In this document: positions 25,522 through 34,894 of the stretch, in pieces
Layout of the letters: every line of letters starts with the position of its first letter
Position numbering within the stretch: position 1 is the stretch's first letter
DNA from: Marinomonas spartinae
Lineage (GTDB): Bacteria; Pseudomonadota; Gammaproteobacteria; Pseudomonadales; Marinomonadaceae
Direction: 5' to 3'
Assembly: GCF_016461715.1 (NCBI RefSeq)
Contig: NZ_JAEMUI010000030.1
Coordinates: 1 to 56,590 of the forward strand
DNA length: 56,590 nt
Position numbers and translations under genes: made by a program
Notes under the pieces: model-generated
Told to the model about the DNA's origin: nothing
What the model saw: the letters and a program-made list of their open reading frames with translations, nothing else
Database searches by the model: none

Positions 25522-26610
25522 TTATAAACCGTTGTCATGGGCAAACACCTGCCCATCGAACAATTTTCTGGCTGTGCGTAAAATCGCAGCAGAGCTCACT
25601 TCGCCATTGTCTTGCTGATGTAAAATCACAGTCATGGAACCAATCGGATGCTCCACATCCAAGGACATAGTCGACCCTGACTCATAGGTCGCCACGTCAT
25701 TTGCCGGAGAACCTTTCAGCACAGCGGCAGTGGCGACGCTCACCGCGCCAAGGACACCAATCGACGCGTGACAACGATGAGGGATAAATGTCCGAGTGGA
25801 AATCGCGCCCCCATTCATTGGCGCGCTGACCATTGTCATCTTCGGTACCGATTTGTCTTTTACATCGCCTAAATTCATCATTGGGCCCACTTGTAAGCGA
25901 ATCGATTCGAGCTTAGTGCGCAGGGCTTCGTTCGCTTCCAGCTCTTCCCGTGTTTCACTACCAGTAATCCCCATATCCGAGGCGCGCATCACCACAACGG
26001 GCATACCGTTATCAATGCAGGTGAGTTCAATGCCATCGACCACATCGACCACATTGCCAGTCGGTAATAACGCCCCACAGCTAGAACCTGCCGTATCGTT
26101 AAAAGTAATAGGCACAGCGGCAGAAAAACCAGGTACACCATCGATTCTCGCTCGACCTTGGTAGCACACCTTTCCTTCTTTCACAGACACTTGTGCTGTC
26201 GCGACCTGCCCCGTATTTTCCATAAAGATGCGAACTGTCGTCTCACCTTCTTGAGGAGCAACTAAGCCTCGTTCAATGGCAAATGGCCCAACCCCAGCAA
26301 GCAGGTTGCCACAGTTTTGTGCATCTGTGACGATGGCCTGATCAACAAAGACCTGCAAGAACAAATAATCCACATCCGCATCATCTCGCTGGGACGGTTT
26401 CACCACTGCCACTTTGGAGCTAAGGGGATCCGCGCCCCCCATGCCATCAATCTGACGATCATCTGGCGAGCCCATCATTCGAAGTAGAAACTGGTCGCGA
26501 GCGGCGGTTTCTTCTGGTAAATCAGAGGCTAAAAAATAGCCGCCTTTTGACGTGCCTCCTCGCATCCACATGCAAGGCGCGCTGTCTATGAGATTGGCTG
26601 CCTTAGACAT
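25522..26610 (-). CDS. ligU: 4-oxalomesaconate tautomerase (PrpF family, LigU/GalD type)
   Basis: 362-residue PrpF-fold isomerase. N-terminal motifs CMWMRGGTSKGGYF and the middle QNCGNLLAGVGPFAIERGL (Cys of the active site) match the family. In protocatechuate and gallate meta-cleavage the enzyme shifts the double bond of 4-oxalomesaconate, so that the hydratase LigJ can act; GalD of P. putida is the gallate-pathway counterpart. It overlaps the end of ligK by 8 bases (ATGTCTAA). The gene position inside the lig operon decides between this role and 2-methylaconitate isomerase. Confidence 0.87.
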   Translation of the reverse strand: MSKAANLIDSAPCMWMRGGTSKGGYFLASDLPEETAARDQFLLRMMGSPDDRQIDGMGGADPLSSKVAVVKPSQRDDADVDYLFLQVFVDQAIVTDAQNCGNLLAGVGPFAIERGLVAPQEGETTVRIFMENTGQVATAQVSVKEGKVCYQGRARIDGVPGFSAAVPITFNDTAGSSCGALLPTGNVVDVVDGIELTCIDNGMPVVVMRASDMGITGSETREELEANEALRTKLESIRLQVGPMMNLGDVKDKSVPKMTMVSAPMNGGAISTRTFIPHRCHASIGVLGAVSVATAAVLKGSPANDVATYESGSTMSLDVEHPIGSMTVILHQQDNGEVSSAAILRTARKLFDGQVFAHDNGL

Positions 26611-27280
26611 ATTTCAAACCCTTTTCTTTTAAACGAGGGCGCATTTCATAAATATCCAATCCCAGTTCACCATTGGCCATGCGAACACGTTTAGCCTCTT
26701 CATTTGCCATACGCTTGCGTGCCAGCTCTAGCACTTGCGCTGCACTTTCACGTCGCACCACTACCACACCATCATCGTCAGCAACAATTACATCACCAGG
26801 GTTCACCAAGGCATCAGCGCAGACCATGGGAACGTTGACCGAGCCAACGGTTTCTTTGATCGTCCCTTCTGAAAAAATGGCCTTGGACCAAACAGGAAAT
26901 TTCATTTTGCGTAGATCTCGTGTGTCACGAACCCCACCCTCAATAATCAAGCCCACCACACCACGAGATTGTGCAGATGTAGCCAATAGATCGCCAAAAA
27001 AGCCATGATTAGACGGCGATGTTGGCGCGAATACCATGATGTCTCCTTTTTGGCATTGCTCAATCGCAACGTGCATCATCCAGTTATCTCCCGCTGCGCC
27101 GGAAATCGTCACGGCAGACCCAGCCACTGACACATCCTGTTGAATAGGACGCATATAATGGGCTAACAACCCCACACGCCCTTGCGCTTCATGAATCGTC
27201 GCCACGCCGCATTCTGCCAAACCGTCAATCACTTCTTGGTCTGCACGCTCAATATGCTGCACTACAATATTATTTCGCAT
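26603..27280 (-). CDS. ligK: 4-carboxy-4-hydroxy-2-oxoadipate aldolase LigK
   Basis: 225-residue class II aldolase of the RraA/HMG fold that cleaves 4-carboxy-4-hydroxy-2-oxoadipate to pyruvate and oxaloacetate, and usually also decarboxylates oxaloacetate. The signature GDLLATSAQSRGVVGL with IEGGVRDT (Arg/Asp of the metal and substrate site) lies at about residues 93-122. ATG 27280 follows GAGGAGAAG. It starts 32 bp after ligJ and overlaps ligU by 8 bp. Confidence 0.92.
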   Translation of the reverse strand: MRNNIVVQHIERADQEVIDGLAECGVATIHEAQGRVGLLAHYMRPIQQDVSVAGSAVTISGAAGDNWMMHVAIEQCQKGDIMVFAPTSPSNHGFFGDLLATSAQSRGVVGLIIEGGVRDTRDLRKMKFPVWSKAIFSEGTIKETVGSVNVPMVCADALVNPGDVIVADDDGVVVVRRESAAQVLELARKRMANEEAKRVRMANGELGLDIYEMRPRLKEKGLKYV

Positions 27281-27312
27281 GATCTTCTCCTCATCTGTTC
27301 GGATTACGATGA

Positions 27313-28326
27313 CTAGCCATTAATTGCTAAACGGCTATAGACGCGACGCGCATTGCCTTCAAAAATTTCTTGTTTCTGTGCCGCACTCAACACAGTGTTG
27401 TTATCAATATAACGCTTAGTATCGTCATAATAGTGACCGCTTTCTGGGTCAATACCGCGCACAGCACCGATCATTTCCGAAGCGAATAAGATATTTTTCG
27501 TTGGAATAATGTCTAACAAAAGATCGATCCCACGCTGATGGTAAACACAAGTATCAAAATAGATGTTATTCAATACCCGTTCCGCCAGATCAAACCCTTG
27601 ATCTTGCGCCATGCCACGGAAGCGTCCCCAGTGGTAAGGCACAGCACCGCCACCATGTGGAATAATAATTTTTAGATCTGGAAAGTCTTTGAAAACATCC
27701 GACATCATCAGCTGTTGAAAACCTGTGGTATCGGCACCTAAATAGTGAGAACCTGTAGTATGAAAACAATCATTACAAGCAGCACTGACGTGGATCATAG
27801 CGGGAATGCCATATTCACACATTTTTTCGTAGATGGGGTAAAAGGAACGATCTGCTAAGGATTTGTCTTGCCAATAACCGCCGCTTGGATCTGGATTCAG
27901 GTTGATGCCAATAAAGCCCATTTGCTCTACCGTGCGCACAATTTCACCGACCGACTTCGCTGGATCCACTCCCGGAGACTGAGGCAATTGTGCCACTGGC
28001 GCAAAGTTGTCAGGGAAAAGGTCACAAACACGACGAATTAAATCGTTCTGGTGCTCAGTCCAATATTGACTAGTGTATTCATTGCCAATGTGATGGCCCA
28101 TCCAGCTAGCACGCGGTGAAAAAATCGTCAGATCTGTGCCACGCTCTTTTTGCAAGCGAAGCTGATTATTAATGATACTCTCACGGATCTCATCGTCAGA
28201 GACGACCACCTTACCTTTTTCGCCAACAAAAGCCGGATCTTTCGCGACTTGCTCTTTTTGCTTATCTCGATAAGCACCAACGCCAGGAGGTGTGGTGGTG
28301 TAGTGTCCATGGCAATCTATAATCAT
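27313..28326 (-). CDS. ligJ: 4-oxalomesaconate hydratase LigJ
   Basis: 337-residue amidohydrolase-fold hydratase that adds water to the tautomer of 4-oxalomesaconate, giving 4-carboxy-4-hydroxy-2-oxoadipate. The N-terminal metal motif DCHGHYTTTPP starts at residue 4; HGGGAVPYHWGR (near 230) and LFASEMIGAVRG (near 285) are typical of LigJ. I start at ATG 28326 (AGAAGAG upstream), giving the usual MIIDCHGHY opening; the frame continues to 28386 without benefit. It is the first gene of the operon. Confidence 0.92.
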   Translation of the reverse strand: MIIDCHGHYTTTPPGVGAYRDKQKEQVAKDPAFVGEKGKVVVSDDEIRESIINNQLRLQKERGTDLTIFSPRASWMGHHIGNEYTSQYWTEHQNDLIRRVCDLFPDNFAPVAQLPQSPGVDPAKSVGEIVRTVEQMGFIGINLNPDPSGGYWQDKSLADRSFYPIYEKMCEYGIPAMIHVSAACNDCFHTTGSHYLGADTTGFQQLMMSDVFKDFPDLKIIIPHGGGAVPYHWGRFRGMAQDQGFDLAERVLNNIYFDTCVYHQRGIDLLLDIIPTKNILFASEMIGAVRGIDPESGHYYDDTKRYIDNNTVLSAAQKQEIFEGNARRVYSRLAING

Positions 28327-28653
28327 GCTACTCTTCTCTTTTCTTATATTAAGATAACAAGCATTGATTCGCTGTGATGAAGCCATCCTTCAGCCATTTG
28401 AACCAATGCATCACTTAACGAAGAGTATTTCGCTCTGGAGCGCCTTTGGCTATTTCAATTTGAACACAATAGTATTGCATTTTGATATAGCGTTAATTTG
28501 CATTTTTCTAATACTGAGCGGATCACACATAGTACCTATCAAAAGTCACCGCACTACCCAACAACCAGACATAAAAAAACCGCTTACTCATGAAGCGGTT
28601 TTTTTCAATGATGTGAGTGGTATAGACGCTTCTATCGCCGTCTAAACACTTGC
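28327..28653. other. Intergenic region upstream of ligJ and downstream of the peroxiredoxin gene
   Basis: Gap of 327 bp. It holds the lig operon control region (28327 to about 28540) and a bidirectional terminator (28573-28605). A block at 28476-28501 (GCATTTTGATATAG and following TTGCAT) resembles the region just upstream of the double-HTH LysR gene. I see no gene in it. Confidence 0.5.
28573..28605 (-). terminator. Bidirectional terminator after the peroxiredoxin gene
   Basis: Perfect 13-bp arms (28573-28585 and 28593-28605) made of ACCGCTT preceded by seven A, with a 7-base loop, so a T-run follows the stem on both strands. It lies 48 bp past the peroxiredoxin stop. Confidence 0.88.
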
Positions 28654-29133
28654 TTATAATTGAGATAACACGTATTCAGCGGAGCTCACTTTATACTCAC
28701 CCGGCTCATCCAACCAAAGCTGCTGTACAATGCCATTGTCGACTAACATGGCATAACGACGACTACGAATTCCCATTTTCGCCGATGAGATATCCAATTC
28801 TAAACCCAGCGAGCAAGTCAGCTCAGCTAAGCCATCTGCCGCCATCACCAGATGTTCAGCATTATTGGCTTTTCCCCAAGCATTCATAACAAACACATCG
28901 TTTACAGAAAGACAAACAATCTCATCAATGCCTTTTTCTTTTATTGCATCATAATGCACAACATAACCTGGCAAATGGCTAGCACTACAGGTTGGAGTAA
29001 ACGCACCTGGTACAGCAAACATCAACACTCTTTTGCCCGAGAAGAACTCCGTCACATCTATATTTTCTGGACCTTCTTTGCCCATTACTTGGAACTGGCC
29101 ATGGGGTAACATATCACCGATTTGAATTGCCAT
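28654..29133 (-). CDS. Peroxiredoxin (Prx5/1-Cys type)
   Basis: 159-residue thioredoxin-fold peroxidase reducing hydrogen peroxide and alkyl hydroperoxides. The peroxidatic cysteine is in VPGAFTPTCSASHLPGY (near residue 50). The Prx5-family blocks VNDVFVMNAWG and RSRRYAMLVDNG are present. No glutaredoxin domain is fused. ATG 29133 follows TGGAGA. It is monocistronic, with its own terminator. A protective role beside oxygen-dependent ring cleavage is possible but not specific. Confidence 0.88.
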   Translation of the reverse strand: MAIQIGDMLPHGQFQVMGKEGPENIDVTEFFSGKRVLMFAVPGAFTPTCSASHLPGYVVHYDAIKEKGIDEIVCLSVNDVFVMNAWGKANNAEHLVMAADGLAELTCSLGLELDISSAKMGIRSRRYAMLVDNGIVQQLWLDEPGEYKVSSAEYVLSQL

Positions 29134-29256
29134 GCTTTTCTCCACAAAGAATTAACGAACGCTATCCTACAACAAATAAACAGCAAGACGCATTACACCG
29201 CCTCAGAAAAATCTTTCCCAATTTGGTAAATGACGAAAATCAGCCGTGCATTTGAA

Positions 29257-31236
29257 TTACGCTACGACTTTAAACTGAGACAACAGTCGCTTAGTATTAG
29301 ACGATAAGTCAAACAACTGCTCACTGTCTTTCTCACTTAAATCCGCACTCTTAGTCGCCTCCTCAGACATTGCTGAGATTTCATGCACGCTTTTATTTAT
29401 ATCCTGTGCTACTAGTGATTGCTGCTCTGCAGCCGTGGCAATTTGCGTACTCAAATCTCTCACCTCTACCATCCGTGTTTGCAAGGTGTCTAATGCTTCG
29501 CCAACCGTTCGCGTCTCTTTTACGCTAGAATAGGCTTTATCCTTGCTTTCTTGCATGGCGGCCACCGTTTTCGATACCCCACCTTGCAACAAATTAATAA
29601 CGCTTTGGATCTCCTCCGTTGAGGCGTGAGTACGGTTCGCCAGAGAACGTACTTCATCAGCTACAACCGCAAAACCTCGACCTTGCTCCCCTGCACGTGC
29701 GGCTTCAATAGCAGCATTCAGTGCTAATAAGTTGGTTTGCTCAGCAATGTCCTGAATCACCTCTAAAATCTTTCCAATGTTTTTCGAATGCTCATCCAGC
29801 TCATTAACAACGCCTTCGGATGACTCCAATTGCGCCACCAGCTGCTCAATTTCATGGATATTTGAGCTCATTTTACTGCGGCTTTCGACCGCCAGCGTAT
29901 CCACTTCTTGCACCTGGTTTAGGGTAATTTCGGCATTTTTTGCAACATCCTGAACCGTCGCCAGCATTTCCGTCATCGCTGTGGCAATGCTGGAGGAGCG
30001 GTCACTTTGTGTATTCATCAGTGTCTTCGTTTCGCCTGCAAGGCGAACATTTCTCTCTGCCGAGTCCGCCACATCGTTTGACGCCTTATTAACATCTTGC
30101 ATCACACTTTGAAGCTTCGTCACCAATTGATTAACCCAACCGGATAACTCCCCAAACTCATCTTTACTCGAGACCTGACAACGTTGCGTAAAGTCTCCAT
30201 CGGTGATTTTCCCTAGTACCAACATAACACTTGCCAATGGCTTACGAATACTACGGCTTACCCATAGGGTGATCAGCACCGCAATCAATACCGACACTAA
30301 CACAACGATGGCCATAAACACTTTAGAGAAGTAAGCTGCCTGCTTGGCCGAGTTTTTCGCTTCTTCACGAAGCAATTCCGTCATTTCAACCGTTTGTTTC
30401 GATAAACCACTGATCGCGTCCATCTTGTCCACCAGCTTACTGGCAATACTTTCAGACTGTTGATCCAAGCTGATGAAGTTATAATAATTATCAACAACAC
30501 TGTTGTCGCCCAACACCTCTTGCTTCACTTGTTTGACGGAGTCGTTGGTATCACTGTCAGCCAAATAGGTAAGGTTCTGCCCCATACTAGAAAAGTTTTG
30601 CGCCATCGTTTGTTTCAGGCCAAGCATGTCCTTTAGATTGGTTGAATCAAAATAATCACTCATAGTCGCTTTTAAACTTTCAAACTGATCGACCAAATAA
30701 GACGCTGCAAATCCTTTTTGTTCATTTGGGTGATTCTTTTTTATTCTATTCAGGTTATCTATCAAATAGGAAAGGTCATCTTTTAAATCAAACTTACCAT
30801 CTGGAATTTTCGCTTGTAATTGCAACATGCGCTCATGATTTTTAAACGCCATATCAGTAAACTGATAAAAGGCAGTCACTTCTGCTTTTGATTTTTCTAG
30901 TATTTTAGCCAGCTTGGGATAATCTTGTACTTGCTCCGAAGTGTTGGTAAATAGCGTTTGAATTTTTTTCTTACTTTCTTCAAACGACACTTTTAGTCGC
31001 TTTAACGTATCCGGCGAACGACTCAACAAATATTGCAAAACCGTGGTATCCGCTTTGGCAAGGTTTTGGTTTATTTGATTACTTATTTTATTAATGTTGG
31101 CAATATTGCCCGTTGCTTTTTCTAGCCCACTCTCAACCTTCTCTAATCCTATGAAACCGGCCGCTGCAACAATTAACAGTAAGGCTAACAATCCACCAAA
31201 GCCTACCAAGATCCTTTGAACAACAGATAACGACAT
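29257..31236 (-). CDS. Transmembrane methyl-accepting chemotaxis protein
   Basis: 659-residue chemoreceptor. A transmembrane helix at about 7-30 and another at about 308-332 bracket a roughly 275-residue periplasmic, mostly helical sensor domain, long enough for a helical bimodular (HBM-like) fold. HAMP follows (about 333-385), then the signalling coiled coil with hairpin tip EQTNLLALNAAIEAARAGE near 497-515. Ligand unknown; receptors with this layout bind organic acids or aromatics in other bacteria. Ribosome site AGAGG before ATG 31236. It is divergent from the MocR-type gene. Confidence 0.88.
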   Translation of the reverse strand: MSLSVVQRILVGFGGLLALLLIVAAAGFIGLEKVESGLEKATGNIANINKISNQINQNLAKADTTVLQYLLSRSPDTLKRLKVSFEESKKKIQTLFTNTSEQVQDYPKLAKILEKSKAEVTAFYQFTDMAFKNHERMLQLQAKIPDGKFDLKDDLSYLIDNLNRIKKNHPNEQKGFAASYLVDQFESLKATMSDYFDSTNLKDMLGLKQTMAQNFSSMGQNLTYLADSDTNDSVKQVKQEVLGDNSVVDNYYNFISLDQQSESIASKLVDKMDAISGLSKQTVEMTELLREEAKNSAKQAAYFSKVFMAIVVLVSVLIAVLITLWVSRSIRKPLASVMLVLGKITDGDFTQRCQVSSKDEFGELSGWVNQLVTKLQSVMQDVNKASNDVADSAERNVRLAGETKTLMNTQSDRSSSIATAMTEMLATVQDVAKNAEITLNQVQEVDTLAVESRSKMSSNIHEIEQLVAQLESSEGVVNELDEHSKNIGKILEVIQDIAEQTNLLALNAAIEAARAGEQGRGFAVVADEVRSLANRTHASTEEIQSVINLLQGGVSKTVAAMQESKDKAYSSVKETRTVGEALDTLQTRMVEVRDLSTQIATAAEQQSLVAQDINKSVHEISAMSEEATKSADLSEKDSEQLFDLSSNTKRLLSQFKVVA

Positions 31237-31477
31237 AATTGACCTCTAAGCATTTATATGGATGCGTCATTTCTCAAGGAAGTGAGATAAAACTGACTCA
31301 TTAGTTATGTTTTGTCAACGGCATTTTACATTATGTAATCTTATGTGATAAAGAGGGAATACAGCTCATACAGGCTGTTAACATCCAAGCGAATATGATA
31401 GATGGCAATCAATTTCATTCGGCCTTTCAATCTGCTAGATTATTCAATTAATAGTGACCGAGTATGACGATAATATT

Positions 31478-32899
31478 ATGGAACACCCCTTATACGAGAA
31501 AATTGCCAATCAAGTGGAGAGACAGGTCCGTGACGGCATTTTCTTATCAGGGAAAAAAATACCGTCGGTCCGAAAATTAAGTAAACAACTCAATATCAGT
31601 GTGGCTACCGTCCTGCAAGCCTATAGTCTATTAGAAGACAGAGGGATTATTAAAGCTCGCCCACAAAAAGGCTATTTTGTACAAGATCATATTCCCTCTA
31701 GCTCCCCTCACAATATGCTTAAGCCCATTGAAAACGATGGCAGTATACATGCCTTGTTGCACCGTTTATTACATGCCTCACAAGGGGCGGATATCGTTCA
31801 GTTTGCGGCGGCCATACCGCAATCCCCATTTTTACCCATTCGTCAGTTACAACGCTCCGTTGGGCGCCTGATGCGCTTAGAGCCTGAAATTTGTGCCGCC
31901 TACGCCTTTACACCAGGGTCATTGAGCTTACGCCGCCAAATTGCCATTCGCATGCTTGATACAGGATGCCAGCTGCAGCCAGACGACATAACCATCACCA
32001 TGGGCTGCCAGAATGGCTTAATGCTGTCACTACAAGCCATTGCAAAAGCAGGCGATACCATTGCCATTGAAAGCCCGACGTATCATGGTGTTCTGCAAGT
32101 CATTGAAGTATTACAAATGAAAGCCATTGAAATTCCCTGTGATAGCCGACATGGCATCAATCTCAATGCGCTAGAACAAGCGCTTCAGCAATGGCCAATC
32201 AAAGCCTGCATTGTGACACCAGATAATCAAAACCCAACTGGCGCCACACTTAATCACACGGCGAGACAACACCTACTCACACTGGCTGACAAGCATCAGT
32301 TCACCTTAATAGAAGACGATGTATACGGGGAACTGAACTACAATAATCGCCGAGAGCACGCTCTCAAGGCAGATGATCAAACAAATTCTGTGATTTATTG
32401 CAGCTCCTTCTCGAAAAGCATCGCGCCAGGCTTTCGGGTTGGTTGGTTGGTAGCAGGAAAACATCAAGCGCAAATCGAACACCTTGCTTATATTCAATCG
32501 CTCGCTGTACCAACTCTCACACAAACCGCCATTGCCAATTTTTTAGAAAATGGTGCCTATGATCGACATTTACGTAGAACCCGAGCCGCCTATCATGACA
32601 ACCTGATCCGTTACCAAGCCACTATCAAGCAGCACTTTCCGATAGGAACCAGTACTTCCACCCCAACGGGCGGTTTCTTACTCTGGGTGACACTGCCTCC
32701 TGACATCAATGCCATGACTCTGCATACGCAAGCATTGAGTATTGGCATTGGCATGCTCCCTGGGTTGGCCTTTAGCCTAACCGGTCAGTATCCACATCAC
32801 TTTCGCCTCAACTATGCCTTAACATGGAACACCAGCACGCATGAGGCATTAAAACAACTGGGAAAACTGGCTTGCCAACAAGTACAAAATGGATGCTAA
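31478..32899 (+). CDS. MocR-type GntR/aminotransferase regulator
   Basis: About 473-residue fusion of a GntR winged helix (about 2-70, KIPSVRKLSKQLNISVATVLQAY) with a class I aminotransferase-like domain (about 110-465). PLP-binding residues are present: Asn in DNQNPTG near 248 and Schiff-base Lys313 in SSFSKSIAPGFRVGW. MocR proteins use PLP or a PLP adduct as effector rather than as an active transaminase. Target genes are not evident; the divergent neighbour is a chemoreceptor. I use ATG 31478 because the conserved N-terminus starts there (frame open from GTG 31454). Confidence 0.85.
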   Translation: MEHPLYEKIANQVERQVRDGIFLSGKKIPSVRKLSKQLNISVATVLQAYSLLEDRGIIKARPQKGYFVQDHIPSSSPHNMLKPIENDGSIHALLHRLLHASQGADIVQFAAAIPQSPFLPIRQLQRSVGRLMRLEPEICAAYAFTPGSLSLRRQIAIRMLDTGCQLQPDDITITMGCQNGLMLSLQAIAKAGDTIAIESPTYHGVLQVIEVLQMKAIEIPCDSRHGINLNALEQALQQWPIKACIVTPDNQNPTGATLNHTARQHLLTLADKHQFTLIEDDVYGELNYNNRREHALKADDQTNSVIYCSSFSKSIAPGFRVGWLVAGKHQAQIEHLAYIQSLAVPTLTQTAIANFLENGAYDRHLRRTRAAYHDNLIRYQATIKQHFPIGTSTSTPTGGFLLWVTLPPDINAMTLHTQALSIGIGMLPGLAFSLTGQYPHHFRLNYALTWNTSTHEALKQLGKLACQQVQNGC

Positions 32900-33214
32900 A
32901 GGGAGTAAGCATACTGTCACCCTCTGTCACTACAGACGGGGTCTCCTTATTCGAGCTTCACGCTGACGTTGACTCCCGTTAGATATTTACAATAAATTTA
33001 CCTATTTTTATCAGGTAAATAGAAAAAAATAACATAGCCTTTAAGTTGATGGAGCAGCAAATCTTTCTATATAAGTTAAGTTTATGAATATAAGGTCTGC
33101 TATCTTAAAATTCGTCTGTACAGCGAGAACAAAAAGCGTACAATTCGCGTAATTTTTAAACTCCCTGACCCTTTGGTCGATAACAAGATTATCTGAATAA
33201 GCTGGCTCGTTGCG
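32900..33214. other. Intergenic region before the PilZ gene
   Basis: Gap of 315 bp, AT-rich in its right half. It contains one hairpin (8-bp arms 32996-33003 and 33013-33020) about 95 bp after the MocR-type gene, without a T-run. No gene is visible; presumably it holds the promoter of the PilZ gene. Confidence 0.5.
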
Positions 33215-33625
33215 ATGGAATTTGTTGCACACCCGAAAGACCTACCTTTGGAGATCACTCTTATAGAGGATCAACCCTTCCCTGTGAGTACAGAAGAGAA
33301 GTTAGGATTTGTCGGTATAACCTGTCTCGCCTCTCAGTACTATGAGTGCGGTCGATCTGTGCGCGTCACTTTAGAAGAAATTGACCCTAACTTTTGCGTG
33401 ACAGGTCGCATTGTATGGTGTGATCGAGAAGTGGGGGAATACCGTGTGGCCATTGAGTTCCCCATTAAAGACGAGTGTTATTGCGTGCGCATGGTCGAGC
33501 AATTGTCTCAGATAGAACATTATCGCCGTCAAGCAAAAACCCAAGGTAGACGTCTTAATTATAATGAAGCTGCTGCCGAATGGATTCAGAAATTCGCCGC
33601 CAGCTTCCCATCATTCATCGCCTAA
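33215..33625 (+). CDS. PilZ-domain protein
   Basis: 136-residue protein. The N-terminal HPKDLPLEI and central VRVTLEEIDP...VTGRIVWCDRE...YRVAIEF are the beta-strand pattern of PilZ domains, and the tail RLNYNEAAAEWIQKFAASFP is shared by a family of short gammaproteobacterial PilZ-like proteins. The canonical RxxxR c-di-GMP switch is not obvious (AHPKD in place of R...R), so nucleotide binding is uncertain. The next gene (DUF501) follows on the same strand after 40 bp. Confidence 0.7.
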   Translation: MEFVAHPKDLPLEITLIEDQPFPVSTEEKLGFVGITCLASQYYECGRSVRVTLEEIDPNFCVTGRIVWCDREVGEYRVAIEFPIKDECYCVRMVEQLSQIEHYRRQAKTQGRRLNYNEAAAEWIQKFAASFPSFIA

Positions 33626-33665
33626 TGTAGGCTCTTGTATCCTTTATCGCTATCCCTTTATTCCT

Positions 33666-34181
33666 ATGACAAACACCCTTACTCAGCACGATATCGACAT
33701 TATTACCAGCCAACTTGGCAGGACACCTAGTGGCATTAGAGCCATCGCCCATCATTCTCCAAGCGGCATTCCTCAAGTACTTGAAATGGAAACCTGGGTG
33801 TTTGACCAACCATTCCCCACCCTATACTGGCTATCAAGCAAAGCCATAGACAAAGCGCTGGCCAAAATAGAGAGCCAAGGTGTGGTAAAAGAGTTAGAAC
33901 AGCGGATCAAAGAAGACGTCGCGCTGCGTGAAGCCTATCACCAGTCCCATCAAGACTATATTGCCCGCCGCTGGGAAGTAATGAGCTCAGAACACAAAGC
34001 CATCATCGAGGAAAAAGGATTCAAGCCTCTGTTTGAAAAATTAGGCATTGGTGGGATTGCCAATTGGGATCAAGTACGCTGTCTACACATGCAATACGCT
34101 CACCACCTAGCAGGCAATAATGTAATAGGTCGCATTCTTGATGACGAATATAATATTCGAGCCGTTGCCGACGCAGAATAA
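33666..34181 (+). CDS. DUF501 family protein
   Basis: 171-residue protein with the DUF501 pattern: N-terminal LGRTPSGIRAIAHHSPSGIPQVLEM, then FPTLYWLSSKAIDKALAKIES, and a C-terminal CLHMQYAHHLAGNNVIGRILD containing Cys and His residues. Function of the family is unknown; it occurs widely near cell-division, ppx or eno genes in other groups. ATG 33666 gives the usual family start, although no clear ribosome site precedes it. It is followed by a bidirectional terminator. Confidence 0.8.
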   Translation: MTNTLTQHDIDIITSQLGRTPSGIRAIAHHSPSGIPQVLEMETWVFDQPFPTLYWLSSKAIDKALAKIESQGVVKELEQRIKEDVALREAYHQSHQDYIARRWEVMSSEHKAIIEEKGFKPLFEKLGIGGIANWDQVRCLHMQYAHHLAGNNVIGRILDDEYNIRAVADAE

Positions 34182-34231
34182 CGTCTTTGCTTAGTAAAAG
34201 CTCTCCCTAAAAAATGGTCGTAAAAACATGC

Positions 34232-34258
34232 AAAAAAGCCGCTTAAAGCGGTTTTTTT
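34232..34258. terminator. Bidirectional terminator
   Basis: Stem CCGCT/AGCGG with three-base loop TAA, flanked by six A on the left and seven T on the right, between convergent DUF501 gene and the 100-residue protein gene. Works for both strands. Confidence 0.85.
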
Positions 34259-34269
34259 CTAGCTCATGC

Positions 34270-34572
34270 TCAAAGACTATTTTTTTTCAGTTGGACTAAT
34301 GCTTCTCTAAGCTCTTCTGGCGTCGACACTTCTGGTAACACTTTACGAATTCGATTAAAGGCATTCACCGCCACAGCAGGACGCTGGGCATAAGTCGTTA
34401 ACGCCCCACCCGTCCAGCCAGCTAATTTCACCATTTCGTTTTTAAATGCGTTACCATTCACACCATGCCCCCCTAATTCCATAAGAGAGTCTTCTATCTG
34501 CAAATAGCTAGGACGCTCACCGCCAAATTTCATAAAATCATCTTGCTGCACTTCGGCGAATTGTTTTGACAT
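34270..34572 (-). CDS. Small hypothetical protein
   Basis: 100-residue soluble protein, no signal peptide or membrane segment. Motifs: FMKFGGERPSYLQIEDSL, GHGVNGNAF, WTGGALTTYAQRPAVAVNAFNRIRK and a C-terminal acidic/basic helix with STPEELREALVQL. ATG 34572 has AAGGA at a good distance and a terminator follows the stop, which supports a real gene. I do not recognise the family. Confidence 0.65.
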   Translation of the reverse strand: MSKQFAEVQQDDFMKFGGERPSYLQIEDSLMELGGHGVNGNAFKNEMVKLAGWTGGALTTYAQRPAVAVNAFNRIRKVLPEVSTPEELREALVQLKKNSL

Positions 34573-34894
34573 CGTTGTAAAATCCTTTCATAAGAAACCT
34601 AATCAATCTTTAACTTAGTCATAAGTAGAGAGGGATACAAGGGAATGGCTGTTTCAAATCGTAAAAAAAATCACGCCACTCCCGTCAGCACGACAAAATC
34701 CCCTCCTCGGTACCCTCTACTATTTTTATAAACACCTGATTAGCTCTTATAAATTCATGAAAGACCACACAAAATCCACTTATTAGCGCACATTTTTTGC
34801 TATTGTTAACCTTCATAGTCAACCATAACAATCAACAACAATGTGTCTTGCCCCGCAAGCAAACAAATGGCTTTTTTATAAGGAGAAAACGTCA
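34573..34894. other. Intergenic region before glpR
   Basis: Gap of 322 bp between divergent small hypothetical and glpR genes. AT-rich; it should hold both promoters. I find no inverted repeat matching the GlpR operator here, and no gene. Confidence 0.4.
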
